Assembly (NCBI GenBank): GCA_903904835.1 | Contig: CAIVEI010000145.1 | Coordinates: 1-64,000 of the forward strand | Length of the DNA: 64,000 nt | Source of the DNA: an uncultured Schlesneria sp. | Lineage (GTDB): Bacteria > Planctomycetota > Planctomycetia > Planctomycetales > Planctomycetaceae | Direction: 5' to 3' | Shown: positions 16,483 to 25,765 of the stretch, piece after piece | Layout of the letters: every line of letters begins with the position of its first letter | Numbering within the stretch: the first letter of the stretch is position 1 | The notes under the pieces: model-generated | The model's database searches: none | What the model was told of the DNA's origin: nothing | What the model saw: only the letters and a program-made list of their open reading frames with translations | Made by a program: the position numbers and the translations under genes

Positions 16483-18360
16483 ATGAATTCCGAAACGAGT
16501 GCTCAATCATCGAATAGCGATTTGTCGGGAGAAAGTCTCAATCCCGCAAACGCAGGTTCGTCGACTGGAGTTTCAATCGATACAAAAACAATTGTCGGTA
16601 CCGAAGCGATTACTTCCAGTGACATGGAGGTGTCCGTGAGTCCGATTGGTGGAACGATTGGCAAATATGAAATCCGGTCCCAGTTGGGTGCCGGAGGGAT
16701 GGGGGCAGTCTACCTCGCTTTCGATACGCTGATCGAGCGTGAAGTCGCGATCAAAGTCTTATCTCAGGAAGTCGCCAATTCAACCGTGGCATTGCAACGC
16801 TTTCTTCAGGAAGCGAGGTCAATCGGTAGACTGAACAATCCTAATGTCGTCTCGATTTACGAGATCGATCGTTGGAACGGGCAATATTACCTCGTCATGG
16901 AATTACTTTCCGGCGGAAGTCTGGCGGAACTGGTGGATAAACGAGGGCCATTGCCTTGGCAAGAAGCCTGCCAGTTGATTGCTCAGGCCGCTTCGGGGCT
17001 GGCGGCGGCGCATTCTGCAGGTATGGTGCATCGCGACATCAAGCCCGAAAACCTGATGTTGACGAAGGAAGGGCTGGTAAAAGTCGTCGATTTCGGGTTA
17101 TCCAAGCTTGTCGACGCAGCTAACGACACACGGACGGCCGTGACCAAACAAGGACAAATCCTTGGTACGCCGCAATACATGAGTCCCGAGCAGTTTGAAT
17201 CGACGGAAGTTGACTCCAGGACGGATATTTACAGCCTGGGAGCGTCGCTTTATCGGCTGTTGACGGCCAGATTTCCTTTTCACGACTGTGCTTCAATCGT
17301 GCAGACGATGATGGCACATTTAAACAAGCCTTCGCCAAAGGCAACCGATATTGATTCACGGATTCCTGATGAATGTGATCGCATCATTTCTCGCGCAATG
17401 TCCAAGCGACCTGCTGAACGTTATCAACAAGCATCGGAAATGGCTGCCGATTTAACGGCTTTGATTCAAAATCAGAACATGGTCGTACGTGATGCCCGGG
17501 AACCGGAAGCAACCCTGAACGTATTAGTCGCAGACACCCCGAATTTTGCCTCGCTGACGATTGCCGATGAAGTGAAGCCGTTGAGGTCCGTTGCGATCAT
17601 CGAGCCATCCAAGATGCTGGCTACGATGATGCGTGATGCCGTTGTGCGAGTGGGAGCGTCACGGATCGATGTGCTATCCTCCAAGGAAGAAGCTTTGACG
17701 GTCATCGGTCGACGAGTTCCCGATTTATTGATTACGGCAATGCAGCTTTCCGATGGTCGTGGTATCGACTTGATCTCGGAACTATGCCAGGAGTCGTCAC
17801 TGAGCCGTACTTGTGTGGTGCTGAATTCGAGCGATTCCACGGTGGAAGACCTGATCGGCGCCGGATCGGCGGCGAGTCAGATTCTTGCACCTAAGAAAGT
17901 GCGTCCTGACGACGTCCTTCGGGTCGTCCATGCTGCCGGCCCCTGTGAAATCGCCCAAGGTTTCATCGCCAATTCACTTGATCCGTTGAATTTACGGCTT
18001 GTGATCATGACGAATTTCGATAAGACGCCGGACCAACTTGCCGATCTGATCCGACAAGTTGGTCTCCTGGACGTTTCTGTAATTGGGCTTTCCGACGCGG
18101 CCTTGATCCCGACCGACGATGTTCCAACAGTCGTGCTAAGACTGAAACAGATACCATTGAAAGGTTCGACCGTCGAGATACAGGACGTAAAAACATCGAT
18201 ACTTCTCCATGCGGGTCGACATTTGTTTGCAGACGTTGCAGTCGATTCGAAGGCGATGTATTTGTCCACAGTGTTCCGTCAGAGTGTTACGGCCTCCGTT
18301 CATCGAATTTTCGATGCAAAACGGCTGACATGCCTGTTACAGGCGTGCCGAGCGTCATAA
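16483..18360 (+). CDS. Ser/Thr protein kinase fused to a pseudo-receiver domain
   Basis: Hanks-type kinase of 625 residues, starting at ATG 16483 behind GGAAG; a TTG at 16444 is less likely. Kinase domain about 62-330: glycine loop GAGGMGAVY, Lys91, HRDIKPEN with Asp185, DFG 203-205, and GTPQYMSPEQ. Residues about 368-485 have a response-regulator receiver fold (SVAIIEPSKML, PDLLITAMQLSDGRGIDL, ILAPKKV), but the phosphoacceptor position is Ala419 and the acidic pocket is reduced to one Glu. A further unrecognised 130-residue segment ends the protein. There is no transmembrane helix, unlike most planctomycete kinases. It is first in the chemotaxis operon, 125 bp before cheW, suggesting it feeds a signal into or out of the Che pathway. 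Confidence 0.92.
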   Translation: MNSETSAQSSNSDLSGESLNPANAGSSTGVSIDTKTIVGTEAITSSDMEVSVSPIGGTIGKYEIRSQLGAGGMGAVYLAFDTLIEREVAIKVLSQEVANSTVALQRFLQEARSIGRLNNPNVVSIYEIDRWNGQYYLVMELLSGGSLAELVDKRGPLPWQEACQLIAQAASGLAAAHSAGMVHRDIKPENLMLTKEGLVKVVDFGLSKLVDAANDTRTAVTKQGQILGTPQYMSPEQFESTEVDSRTDIYSLGASLYRLLTARFPFHDCASIVQTMMAHLNKPSPKATDIDSRIPDECDRIISRAMSKRPAERYQQASEMAADLTALIQNQNMVVRDAREPEATLNVLVADTPNFASLTIADEVKPLRSVAIIEPSKMLATMMRDAVVRVGASRIDVLSSKEEALTVIGRRVPDLLITAMQLSDGRGIDLISELCQESSLSRTCVVLNSSDSTVEDLIGAGSAASQILAPKKVRPDDVLRVVHAAGPCEIAQGFIANSLDPLNLRLVIMTNFDKTPDQLADLIRQVGLLDVSVIGLSDAALIPTDDVPTVVLRLKQIPLKGSTVEIQDVKTSILLHAGRHLFADVAVDSKAMYLSTVFRQSVTASVHRIFDAKRLTCLLQACRAS

Positions 18361-18485
18361 ACGGCCCTGTAAAAATCACAATATCCCGAAAAGTCGCGTT
18401 TGTCTGGATCAAGATTGACGTAGGTTTGTGGGGACCACCAGAATTATCACGGGGGGAAATTTGTGTATTTGATCAGGGGCAATCC

Positions 18486-19031
18486 GTGAGCGGAAATATT
18501 TCGACGAGATCCGCCATGTCTGAGTCGATGGCTCAGGCTCGATCTTCGATGCAATTCGTTGGTTTTCGACTGGCCGATCAGATGTATGCCTTTCGAATCG
18601 AAGGGATTCAGGAAATTGTGATCCCGGATCGGGTCACGCAAATGCCTCAGGTCCCTGACTATGTCGAAGGGGTCAGCAATCTGCGTGGAACGATCATTCC
18701 GATCATTAATTTGCGACGTCTATTCGATCTCGAATCAAAACCAAAAGATGACGAGACTCGAACGATCGTCGTGAACGTCGGACCTCGAACGATTGGCTGT
18801 ACGGTCGATGCCGTTACACAGGTGATCAAAATTGCCCCCGAATCAATTCATTCAGCTCCCGACATCGTGAAGGCAGATGGAGCCGCCTACATCGCCGGTT
18901 TCGCTAAGTTAGAAAGCGGCCTGGTGATCCTTCTCGATATTGGCGAGTTATTGGATCCGGCAAAATTAGATCAAGTGCGCGAAGTGGCTCGTCATGGTGT
19001 TGCCGTAAACCCCACGACATCCTCCTCCTGA
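18486..19031 (+). CDS. cheW: CheW chemotaxis coupling protein
   Basis: Scaffold that couples receptors to the CheA kinase. The 181 residues contain the CheW fold: FVGFRLADQMYAFRIEGIQEIV near 20-41, MPQVPDYVEGVSNLRGTIIPIINLRRLF near 49-76, and a C-terminal LVILLDIGELL. The start is GTG 18486, with AGGGG a few bases before; ATG 18516 is an alternative that removes ten residues. The frame is open further upstream, but that part is not CheW-like. It lies between the kinase and the receptor gene. Confidence 0.93.
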   Translation: MSGNISTRSAMSESMAQARSSMQFVGFRLADQMYAFRIEGIQEIVIPDRVTQMPQVPDYVEGVSNLRGTIIPIINLRRLFDLESKPKDDETRTIVVNVGPRTIGCTVDAVTQVIKIAPESIHSAPDIVKADGAAYIAGFAKLESGLVILLDIGELLDPAKLDQVREVARHGVAVNPTTSSS

Positions 19032-19120
19032 TTAACTTGAAACGACATCGTTTTTATATGTTTTCCCAGGAAAAACCGTTTGTTTAGCCTGGATATCGTT
19101 TAAAACTGAGAACAGTCACC

Positions 19121-20887
19121 ATGGCAATTGACAAACCAATCACCAATTCAAATTCCCCCCGACCAAGGCGAACTCGGCGAACAACTGATGCCGCAGATAT
19201 TTCCGCGACGGTTGATTTTCGTCAAATCGTGGAAAACGCGTCGATTCGTGTGATCGTTGCAGATCGGGACTTGACCGTTCTCTACATGAATGCCGCGTCA
19301 AAAGCGACTCTGCTGGAATTAGAACATCTGCTGCCTTGCCCCGTGGACGAAATCGTTGGGCAATCGATCGACATCTTCCACAAGAACCCCGATTTCCAGC
19401 GTCGATTTCTGGCAAACCCCAAGAATCTCCCTCATTCGGCAGAGATTCGTCTGGGTCCCGAGATCATGGATTTGCACGTCACCGCCGTTCGCGATGCAGA
19501 CGGCAACTATGTTGGTCCAATGATCACCTGGAACTTAATCACGGAGAAAAAAGCTCTTGAAGCCCAAACGGCTGACATGATCGCTCAAATGGAAGCGCTC
19601 GGTCGAACGAACCTGGTGATTCAATTCAATGTTGATGGAACGATCATCACTGCCAACGAGAATTTCCTCTCGGCAATGGGCTATACATTGGAAGAGATCA
19701 AAGGGCGGCATCACAGTATCTTTGTCGATGAACAGTATCGTTCGAGCCCTGAATACAGAGAATTCTGGACGAAGCTCAATCGCGGAGAGTACGCCAAAGA
19801 CGAGTTTCCGCGAGTCACAAAAAGTGGACGGGTCGTCTGGATACAGGCGGCCTACAACCCGATCCGCGACTCAAGCGGCAAAGTTACGAAGGTTGTCAAA
19901 TTCGCTACGGATATTACCGCTGCGGTCCACGCCCGCAATGAAAATCTTCGAGTTCAGGCGGAACAACTGGCTGCCGCCAACGAATTACGAGCCAAAGTTG
20001 CGAGGCTGGTACAGGTCGTGACAGCGATTGCAAACGGCGATCTGACCCAAAATGTCGAACAGGGTGGTGATGACGACCTGGGCCAGTTAGCGGCCAGCGT
20101 GAAGCGAATGTCGACCGATTTGCGAGAACTCATCAGCCAGATGATTGAATCGGCGACTCAACAAACTGAAGGGGCACGGGCGATAGCCGAGAGCTCACAG
20201 AATCTCAGTGAAGGGGCTCAATCGCAGGCCGCTTCGGTCGAGGAAATGTCTGCCAGCATCGAAGATCTCGTCAGATCAATTCAGGTCATTTCTGAGAGTT
20301 CGGGTGAGGCAAGGCATCAAGCCGAATCGACTGCCGAGTTAGCGAAATCGGGCGGAAATTCGGTAAGTGAAGCCATTTCTTCGATGCGGCTGATTCAGAA
20401 GTCGAGCGAACAGATCAACGACATCATTCAGGTGATCAGCGAAATCGCCAGTCAGACAAATCTGTTAGCACTCAATGCGGCCATTGAAGCGGCACGCGCA
20501 GGGGAACACGGATTGGGCTTTGCCGTTGTCGCTGATGAAGTTCGAAAACTTGCTGAGCGGTCGAGCCTCGCGGCAAAAGAGATTACTCAGTTGATCAAGG
20601 AATCAACTCGACGCGTCGCGGAAGGTGCAGAACTTTCGGAAAAGGTCGGCAAATCGCTCGGTTCGATTGTCCAGGCGGTGGAACAAACGGCATCTGGAAT
20701 CGCCAGGATTGCCGATTCGACCGAGACACAAGCGGAAAGTGCCAAAGAGGTCCAGCTAGCGATTCGCTCGGTTGGAAAGACAACCGAGTCAAACGCAGCG
20801 GCGTCGGAAGAAATGGCGGCCAGTGCAGAGGAACTGGGTGCTCAAGCCACGACATTGCAGGAACTTGTCGCACGCTTCAAAGTTTAA
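19121..20887 (+). CDS. Soluble methyl-accepting chemotaxis protein with two PAS domains
   Basis: Chemoreceptor of 588 residues lacking any transmembrane helix, so it should sense a cytoplasmic cue. Two PAS domains lie at about 28-140 and 155-270 (the second ends in the PAC-type [10 protein letters not shown]), followed by a HAMP-like segment (about 285-340) and a signalling domain to the end. The hairpin tip [20 protein letters not shown] binds CheW/CheA. Flanking Gln/Glu pairs are candidate methylation sites for CheR and CheB encoded nearby. No CheR-tethering pentapeptide ends the protein ([10 protein letters not shown]). The ligand or cofactor of the PAS domains is unknown. Confidence 0.94.
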   Translation: MAIDKPITNSNSPRPRRTRRTTDAADISATVDFRQIVENASIRVIVADRDLTVLYMNAASKATLLELEHLLPCPVDEIVGQSIDIFHKNPDFQRRFLANPKNLPHSAEIRLGPEIMDLHVTAVRDADGNYVGPMITWNLITEKKALEAQTADMIAQMEALGRTNLVIQFNVDGTIITANENFLSAMGYTLEEIKGRHHSIFVDEQYRSSPEYREFWTKLNRGEYAKDEFPRVTKSGRVVWIQAAYNPIRDSSGKVTKVVKFATDITAAVHARNENLRVQAEQLAAANELRAKVARLVQVVTAIANGDLTQNVEQGGDDDLGQLAASVKRMSTDLRELISQMIESATQQTEGARAIAESSQNLSEGAQSQAASVEEMSASIEDLVRSIQVISESSGEARHQAESTAELAKSGGNSVSEAISSMRLIQKSSEQINDIIQVISEIASQTNLLALNAAIEAARAGEHGLGFAVVADEVRKLAERSSLAAKEITQLIKESTRRVAEGAELSEKVGKSLGSIVQAVEQTASGIARIADSTETQAESAKEVQLAIRSVGKTTESNAAASEEMAASAEELGAQATTLQELVARFKV

Positions 20888-20914
20888 TAACGGATTCCCT
20901 GGTCGATAAAAGGC

Positions 20915-21751
20915 ATGGTCGCTGTGGATACGTCTCAACTGACACTCAAGGAATTTCAGCAGTTTCAATCCTTTATTTTGAAGCTGTGCGGCATCAGTGT
21001 GCCTGATAACAAAATTACGTTGCTGAGCAATCGAATTCGACGTCGATTGCGAGCGACAAACATCGCGGATTTCGAGGGCTATTTCAAGTTTTTAAAGTCT
21101 CCGGCAGGGAAAGAAGAACTGGAAGGTTTTTTGAGTGCGATTACGACGAATGAAACCTCATTCTTTCGGACAGAAAAACACTTTGACTGGTTGAGAACGG
21201 AATTCGTCGATCAGGTCGTCAATCAGGCAAAGGCGGGTGAACGTCAGCGTTCCCTGCGAATCTGGTCGGCTGCCTGCAGTACGGGGGAAGAACCTTACAC
21301 GATCGCTCTTTGTCTGGCGGAAAATCAGCACAAGCTGGCGGGATGGAAGATTTCGGTCCTGGGTACGGATATCAGCGAACATGCAATTTCCAAAGCTCGG
21401 AGCGGCATTTTCGGTGATGACATCTGCAGTGAGGTCCCTGACAAACTAAGATCACGATTTTTCCTTGAACATGCAGAATCCAAAACATGGGAAGTCAAAC
21501 CGGTACTAAAAGAGATGGTGACGATCAAGCGTCACAACTTAATGGAACGTCATCCTGAGTCAGGTTTTGATTGTATTTTCATTCGAAATGTTTTGATCTA
21601 TTTCAGCAAAGAGTCGAAGCAGCAGGTCATCGAGAATCTTGTTCATGCGATGGCGAAAGGGTCCTATCTCGTCGTCGGTCCGTCTGAGGGGATCTTCGAA
21701 ATGTTGGGGATGCTGACGAAGCGATCCACCTTCCTGTATCAGAAGGAATAA
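20915..21751 (+). CDS. cheR: CheR protein-glutamate methyltransferase
   Basis: SAM-dependent enzyme that methylates receptor glutamates to adapt signalling. The 278 residues match CheR in length. An N-terminal helical part (about 10-70) is followed by NETSFFRTEKHF, the SAM loop IWSAACSTGEEPYTIA (about 111-126), LGTDISEHAISKAR and FDCIFIRNVLIYF (about 215-227). The stop codon is one base before the cheA start, and the SD for cheA lies inside the last codons, so the two are translationally linked. Confidence 0.95.
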   Translation: MVAVDTSQLTLKEFQQFQSFILKLCGISVPDNKITLLSNRIRRRLRATNIADFEGYFKFLKSPAGKEELEGFLSAITTNETSFFRTEKHFDWLRTEFVDQVVNQAKAGERQRSLRIWSAACSTGEEPYTIALCLAENQHKLAGWKISVLGTDISEHAISKARSGIFGDDICSEVPDKLRSRFFLEHAESKTWEVKPVLKEMVTIKRHNLMERHPESGFDCIFIRNVLIYFSKESKQQVIENLVHAMAKGSYLVVGPSEGIFEMLGMLTKRSTFLYQKE

Positions 21752-21752
21752 G

Positions 21753-24179
21753 ATGGGATCAGACACAAACAATCCGAACGAATCAGGGGCGTCCTCGTCT
21801 GACGATTTGTCCGAATACATGCAGGTATTCCTGGATGAATCGGCCGAAGAGCTGGATTCACTGGTCGAGGCAATCCTGCTGCTGGAAGACGATCCTCAAA
21901 ATGCGGAGTCTCTTAACAAAGCGTTCCGGATGCTGCATTCATTGAAAGGTTCCTGCGGGATGATGGGCTTCGAGGTCGTGGGAGATTTTGCTCACACACT
22001 CGAAGATCGATTTGAAAACTATCGATCAGGGAAAGACCTGCTTGATCGTGACACTGCGACCTTGGTGCTCAAGTGTGTGGATTATTTTCGAGCGTTTATC
22101 GATCGCCTGCGGAAAGGAAACGCGAGCGAAGGTGATCCTTCTGAACTGAAGCAACAATTGGAGTCACGATCGGAAAAAACGCTGTTCATTCCCGAGAGTC
22201 TGTTAAGAAGTCCTGTCGTTGAATCGCCGCCAACTCCTTCGATCCCCGTAACGGCTTCAAAGCCAGTCGCGGTCCCGACGCTTTCCGGCGGAATTTTGAT
22301 CAAAATCAAATTCAAACCGGGATTGCAACTCGCAGATCTGAAAGCACGGTTAATCGTTTCACGACTGTCGTCGATTGGCGAAGTTGTTGAGTGTGAACCA
22401 AAGATTGAAGACGTTCGCAGTTTTGATGATTTGCCGTTGTTCTCACTGACATTGCTGACTGACCGCAAGTTAGACGAGATCCGGAAGTTCGCGAACGTCG
22501 ACGGCGTCGAATCCGTTGATTTTGGCGGGCCCAATGTCTCTGGTGAAGCCTCAACGGCAGCACGTGAAGTGCTGGTCGCACCGGTCAAGCACGAGACCAC
22601 CCCTGAAACGGTTCCGGTAAAACCAGAAACAAAAGAGACAAGCCTCGCGTCGGTAACTCTTGAAGAAACATCGGCGATTCCATCGCCCCCTGCCGCGATT
22701 TCGAAGCCAGCCGCAAAGACGACGGCTCAAGCCGTACCCGAGACAACCGAAGTGAAAGCTCCGGTCAATGAAACATTGCGGATCGATATTGAGCGTCTCG
22801 ATCGGCTGATGAATCTGACCGGTGAACTGGTCGTCACTAATGCCAGGTTTGCCCAGATCACTTCCGACATGAGCCCGATTTTTCGGCGGAATTCTGTTTT
22901 TAACAAGTCCAAAGACGTCACCGACCGATTACGTCAGCGATTGGAACTTGTTCGCCAGCACATGAATTCGTCGAAATTTGCCGAAGAGAGTTGGAATTCC
23001 ATTTTCCACGGCTTAGAAGACGAGCTGGAAGGCCTGGACCAGCAAACGGCCATGTTTAACGAAGGGCACCGTCACTTCCTTCAGATTACGGAAGCCGTCG
23101 ATCAACTGACACGCGTCTCAAAGAATCTGCAACGGGGGGTTTTGAACACCCGGATGGTTCCCGTCGGTCCTTTGTTAAACCGATTCAAGCGAGTCATCCG
23201 AGACCTTTCCGTCGAGCGAAGTAAACGCGTTCAGCTTCTGGTGCACGGCGAAAATACAGAGCTTGATCGTCGGATGATTGATTCACTAGGTGACCCGTTA
23301 TTGCATCTTGTCAGGAACTCGATCGATCACGGTCTCGAATCGCCCGAGCAGCGTGTTGCCTGCGGAAAGCCAGAAGTCGGCACGATTTCGATTGAAGCGT
23401 CACATCGAGGTAATAACGTTTTGATTACTGTACGAGATGACGGAGGAGGGATCAGTTCTGAGAAAATTCGGGCACGAGTCGTGTCGCGAGGGATCGCTAC
23501 TGAATCTCAGGTTCGCGAAATGAGCGAGCAGCAGATCGTCGATTATATCTGGCACCCAGGCTTCAGCACTGCAGAACAGGTGACCGACATCTCTGGTCGC
23601 GGCGTTGGAATGGATATCGTTCGCAGCACGATCACGAGCCTCAGCGGGACGATCGATGTCGCTTCAATTCCAGGCCAGGGAACGACTTTTACGATTCGAC
23701 TTCCATTAACCCTTGCCATCATTCGTAGTCTGCTAATCCGCAACCGAAGTGGTTATTTTTCGATTCCGATTGACGACGTGCGGGAAATCGTATCGATCTC
23801 GCCCGACGAGATTCATGCCGTTCATCGTCACCTGACCATTGACGTTCGCGGTGAATTAATTTCGCTGGTGACGATGGAAAATATCTTCGATTGGAACGTT
23901 TCTGCCGAATCCCAGTCAACGGACGGCAATTCGTCGAATCGAAACATCAACGTGGTGCTACTGTATTCTCGGGGCAGAACGCTCGGATTATGCGTCGATT
24001 CACTCGTCGGCCGAGCTGATATCGTGATAAAATCACTCTCCGAGAATTTCGTTGCGATTCGCGGTCTTTCGGGGGCCAGCATCATGGGTGATGGCACCGT
24101 CTGTTTGATGCTCGATTGTGCGTCCCTGATCGAATTGGCATCGGAACGAGCCGTGGCACACGGCGCAGGCAGGCGATAA
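21753..24179 (+). CDS. cheA: CheA chemotaxis histidine kinase
   Basis: Central kinase of 808 residues. Order: HPt domain with phospho-His62 (FRMLHSLKGSCGMMGF); a P2-like alpha/beta segment (about 178-268); a Pro/Ala/Glu-rich linker (about 270-340); dimerisation helices (DRLMNLTGELVVTNARFAQI); HATPase with N-box LVRNSIDHGLESPEQR and glycine boxes DDGGG and GRGVGMD; and a C-terminal CheW-like domain. After activation it phosphorylates CheY and CheB, both in this operon. All catalytic boxes are intact. It overlaps the regulatory unit of cheR and precedes the cheC-like gene by 26 bp. Confidence 0.96.
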   Translation: MGSDTNNPNESGASSSDDLSEYMQVFLDESAEELDSLVEAILLLEDDPQNAESLNKAFRMLHSLKGSCGMMGFEVVGDFAHTLEDRFENYRSGKDLLDRDTATLVLKCVDYFRAFIDRLRKGNASEGDPSELKQQLESRSEKTLFIPESLLRSPVVESPPTPSIPVTASKPVAVPTLSGGILIKIKFKPGLQLADLKARLIVSRLSSIGEVVECEPKIEDVRSFDDLPLFSLTLLTDRKLDEIRKFANVDGVESVDFGGPNVSGEASTAAREVLVAPVKHETTPETVPVKPETKETSLASVTLEETSAIPSPPAAISKPAAKTTAQAVPETTEVKAPVNETLRIDIERLDRLMNLTGELVVTNARFAQITSDMSPIFRRNSVFNKSKDVTDRLRQRLELVRQHMNSSKFAEESWNSIFHGLEDELEGLDQQTAMFNEGHRHFLQITEAVDQLTRVSKNLQRGVLNTRMVPVGPLLNRFKRVIRDLSVERSKRVQLLVHGENTELDRRMIDSLGDPLLHLVRNSIDHGLESPEQRVACGKPEVGTISIEASHRGNNVLITVRDDGGGISSEKIRARVVSRGIATESQVREMSEQQIVDYIWHPGFSTAEQVTDISGRGVGMDIVRSTITSLSGTIDVASIPGQGTTFTIRLPLTLAIIRSLLIRNRSGYFSIPIDDVREIVSISPDEIHAVHRHLTIDVRGELISLVTMENIFDWNVSAESQSTDGNSSNRNINVVLLYSRGRTLGLCVDSLVGRADIVIKSLSENFVAIRGLSGASIMGDGTVCLMLDCASLIELASERAVAHGAGRR

Positions 24180-24205
24180 CTGGCTATACATAAGGGGATC
24201 CGTTT

Positions 24206-24862
24206 TTGAACCACGCTCCGCGATTGACGTCGGATCAACTTGAACGACTGACTCAGGCTTTCCATTCTGGTGCCGCGATGGGTTCTCAGGCTATCCAGGG
24301 GTGGCTGATGGCGCCAGCCGTGATTTCCATTGATTCCGCAGACGAGTGCCCACTCGATATGGCGACCGCTGTTCTCGGCGAGTCTGGCGATGTGGTCGGC
24401 ATGTGTGTAATGCAGATGGAAGGGACGCTGACTGGTCAAATGGTACTTGCATTTGACGATCGAAGCGGTCTCTCGCTGACGGATCTTCTGCTCGGAAATC
24501 CGCCCGGAACAGCGACGGAATGGGGGGAAGTTGAGATCTCTTCAGCTTTGGAATCGATGAATATACTCGGCAGTTCGTATTTGAACGGAATGGCGAGTTT
24601 TCTGTCGAAGGGGAGTCGAGAAACGGTCAGTCTGATTCCGTCGCCACCGGTCTTTTATCGCGATTTTGCGGAGAGTCTGCTGCAGAGTGCGTTTATGGAG
24701 CAGGCTGCCGAGGGAAGTCATGTGTTGTTCGCCCGTGCTCGATTTGAACTACATGGGCGTCCGCTCAACTGGACTTTTCTGCTGATACCCGACCCCGGAT
24801 CGCTGCTGAAGCTTTCGCAAATCCTTTCGAGCCTCGGTTCAAATTGTGAGACCAGCACATGA
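24206..24862 (+). CDS. CheC-like phosphatase
   Basis: The 218-residue product resembles CheC/CheX/FliY phosphatases, which remove phosphate from CheY. One E-x2-N active-site motif is visible: SSALESMNILGSSYLNGM, with Glu and Asn about residues 115-118. The second half (RDFAESLLQSAFMEQA) lacks the equivalent motif, so only one site appears active. The start is TTG 24206 with AAGGGGA upstream; no nearby ATG fits. The stop overlaps the cheD start as ATGA. CheC normally partners CheD, which supports the call. CheC rather than CheX is an inference. Confidence 0.8.
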   Translation: MNHAPRLTSDQLERLTQAFHSGAAMGSQAIQGWLMAPAVISIDSADECPLDMATAVLGESGDVVGMCVMQMEGTLTGQMVLAFDDRSGLSLTDLLLGNPPGTATEWGEVEISSALESMNILGSSYLNGMASFLSKGSRETVSLIPSPPVFYRDFAESLLQSAFMEQAAEGSHVLFARARFELHGRPLNWTFLLIPDPGSLLKLSQILSSLGSNCETST

Positions 24863-25374
24863 ATCAACTCGATCGGAGCGGGCTATTGCTCGCGGGAGAA
24901 CAACGTCGACTTACCGAACGAAAAGTTGGCATGGGGGATATCGAAGTGACCCGAGGGGCGTTCTTGTTGAGGACCTTGCTCGGTTCCTGCATTGGGTTAG
25001 TCATTTACGATTTGCGGAACCAGGTGGGTGGAATGGCGCATATCGTTCTGCCAAATTCCAATGGCCAGGTCGGTACGCCGGGCAAATATGCCGATACGGC
25101 GTTGGCAGAATTGTTGAAACAGATCATTGAACTAGGTGGTCGCGAACGACAGTTGTCGGCTAAGTTAACCGGGGGTGCCAACATGTTTGCGACATCGGGA
25201 CCAATGACGATTGGCGATCAAAACCTCGCTGCGATTGAACTTTTGCTGAAATCGGCTGGCATTCCCGTGATCGGCCGTCATTGCGGAGGACGGTCTGGCC
25301 GTCGCGTGGCGTTTGAAGTCGACACCGGACGTGTCACTGTCGATGTTGTCGGTTCGTCTACCGTTGAAGTTTAA
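24859..25374 (+). CDS. cheD: CheD chemoreceptor glutamine deamidase
   Basis: Deamidates receptor glutamines to glutamate and is regulated by binding CheC. The 171 residues show LGSCIGLVIYD with catalytic Cys44, GGMAHIVLP with His61, and KLTGGANMF, all diagnostic. Start ATG 24859 overlaps the stop of the cheC-like gene by four bases, giving coupled translation and roughly equal amounts of the two partners. It is slightly longer than typical CheD because of a 25-residue N-terminal lead. Confidence 0.95.
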   Translation: MNQLDRSGLLLAGEQRRLTERKVGMGDIEVTRGAFLLRTLLGSCIGLVIYDLRNQVGGMAHIVLPNSNGQVGTPGKYADTALAELLKQIIELGGRERQLSAKLTGGANMFATSGPMTIGDQNLAAIELLLKSAGIPVIGRHCGGRSGRRVAFEVDTGRVTVDVVGSSTVEV

Positions 25375-25396
25375 AATAAGTGCTCGGAGAAGGTCC

Positions 25397-25762
25397 ATGA
25401 ACCGTCTTTTGATTGTTGATGACGCTTTGATCATGCGGATGAAGATTCGGGATATTGCCCGATCTGCAGGGTGGCAGGTGGTCGCGGAAGCGACCAACGG
25501 CGAAGAAGCGGTCCAATTGTTCGAAGAACACCGACCAGACCTCGTGACACTTGACATGGTCATGCCCGGGATGGATGGTCTGTCTGCGCTGAAGGCAATC
25601 CGTAAACTACATCCCGCTGCCAACATCGTCATGGTGAGCGCCGTCAATCAGAAAGAGAAACTCCGCGAGTGTATTGAAAGTGGTGCGCTGGATTTTGTCG
25701 TCAAACCATTCGATCCAGCCAATCTCAAAGCCTTTTTTGAACAGTATCGGCAAAGCACCTGA
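25397..25762 (+). CDS. cheY: CheY-type response regulator
   Basis: Single receiver domain, 121 residues, starting at ATG 25397 after AGAAGG. Acidic pocket Asp8-Asp9, phosphoacceptor Asp53 (LVTLDMVMPGMDG) and Lys103 (FVVKPF) are all present, so it should be phosphorylated by the CheA of this operon. It has no output domain; its target (a flagellar switch or something else) is not encoded here. The frame is open upstream to 25313, but that would overlap cheD and add a non-family lead. Confidence 0.94.
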   Translation: MNRLLIVDDALIMRMKIRDIARSAGWQVVAEATNGEEAVQLFEEHRPDLVTLDMVMPGMDGLSALKAIRKLHPAANIVMVSAVNQKEKLRECIESGALDFVVKPFDPANLKAFFEQYRQST

Positions 25763-25765
25763 TCT

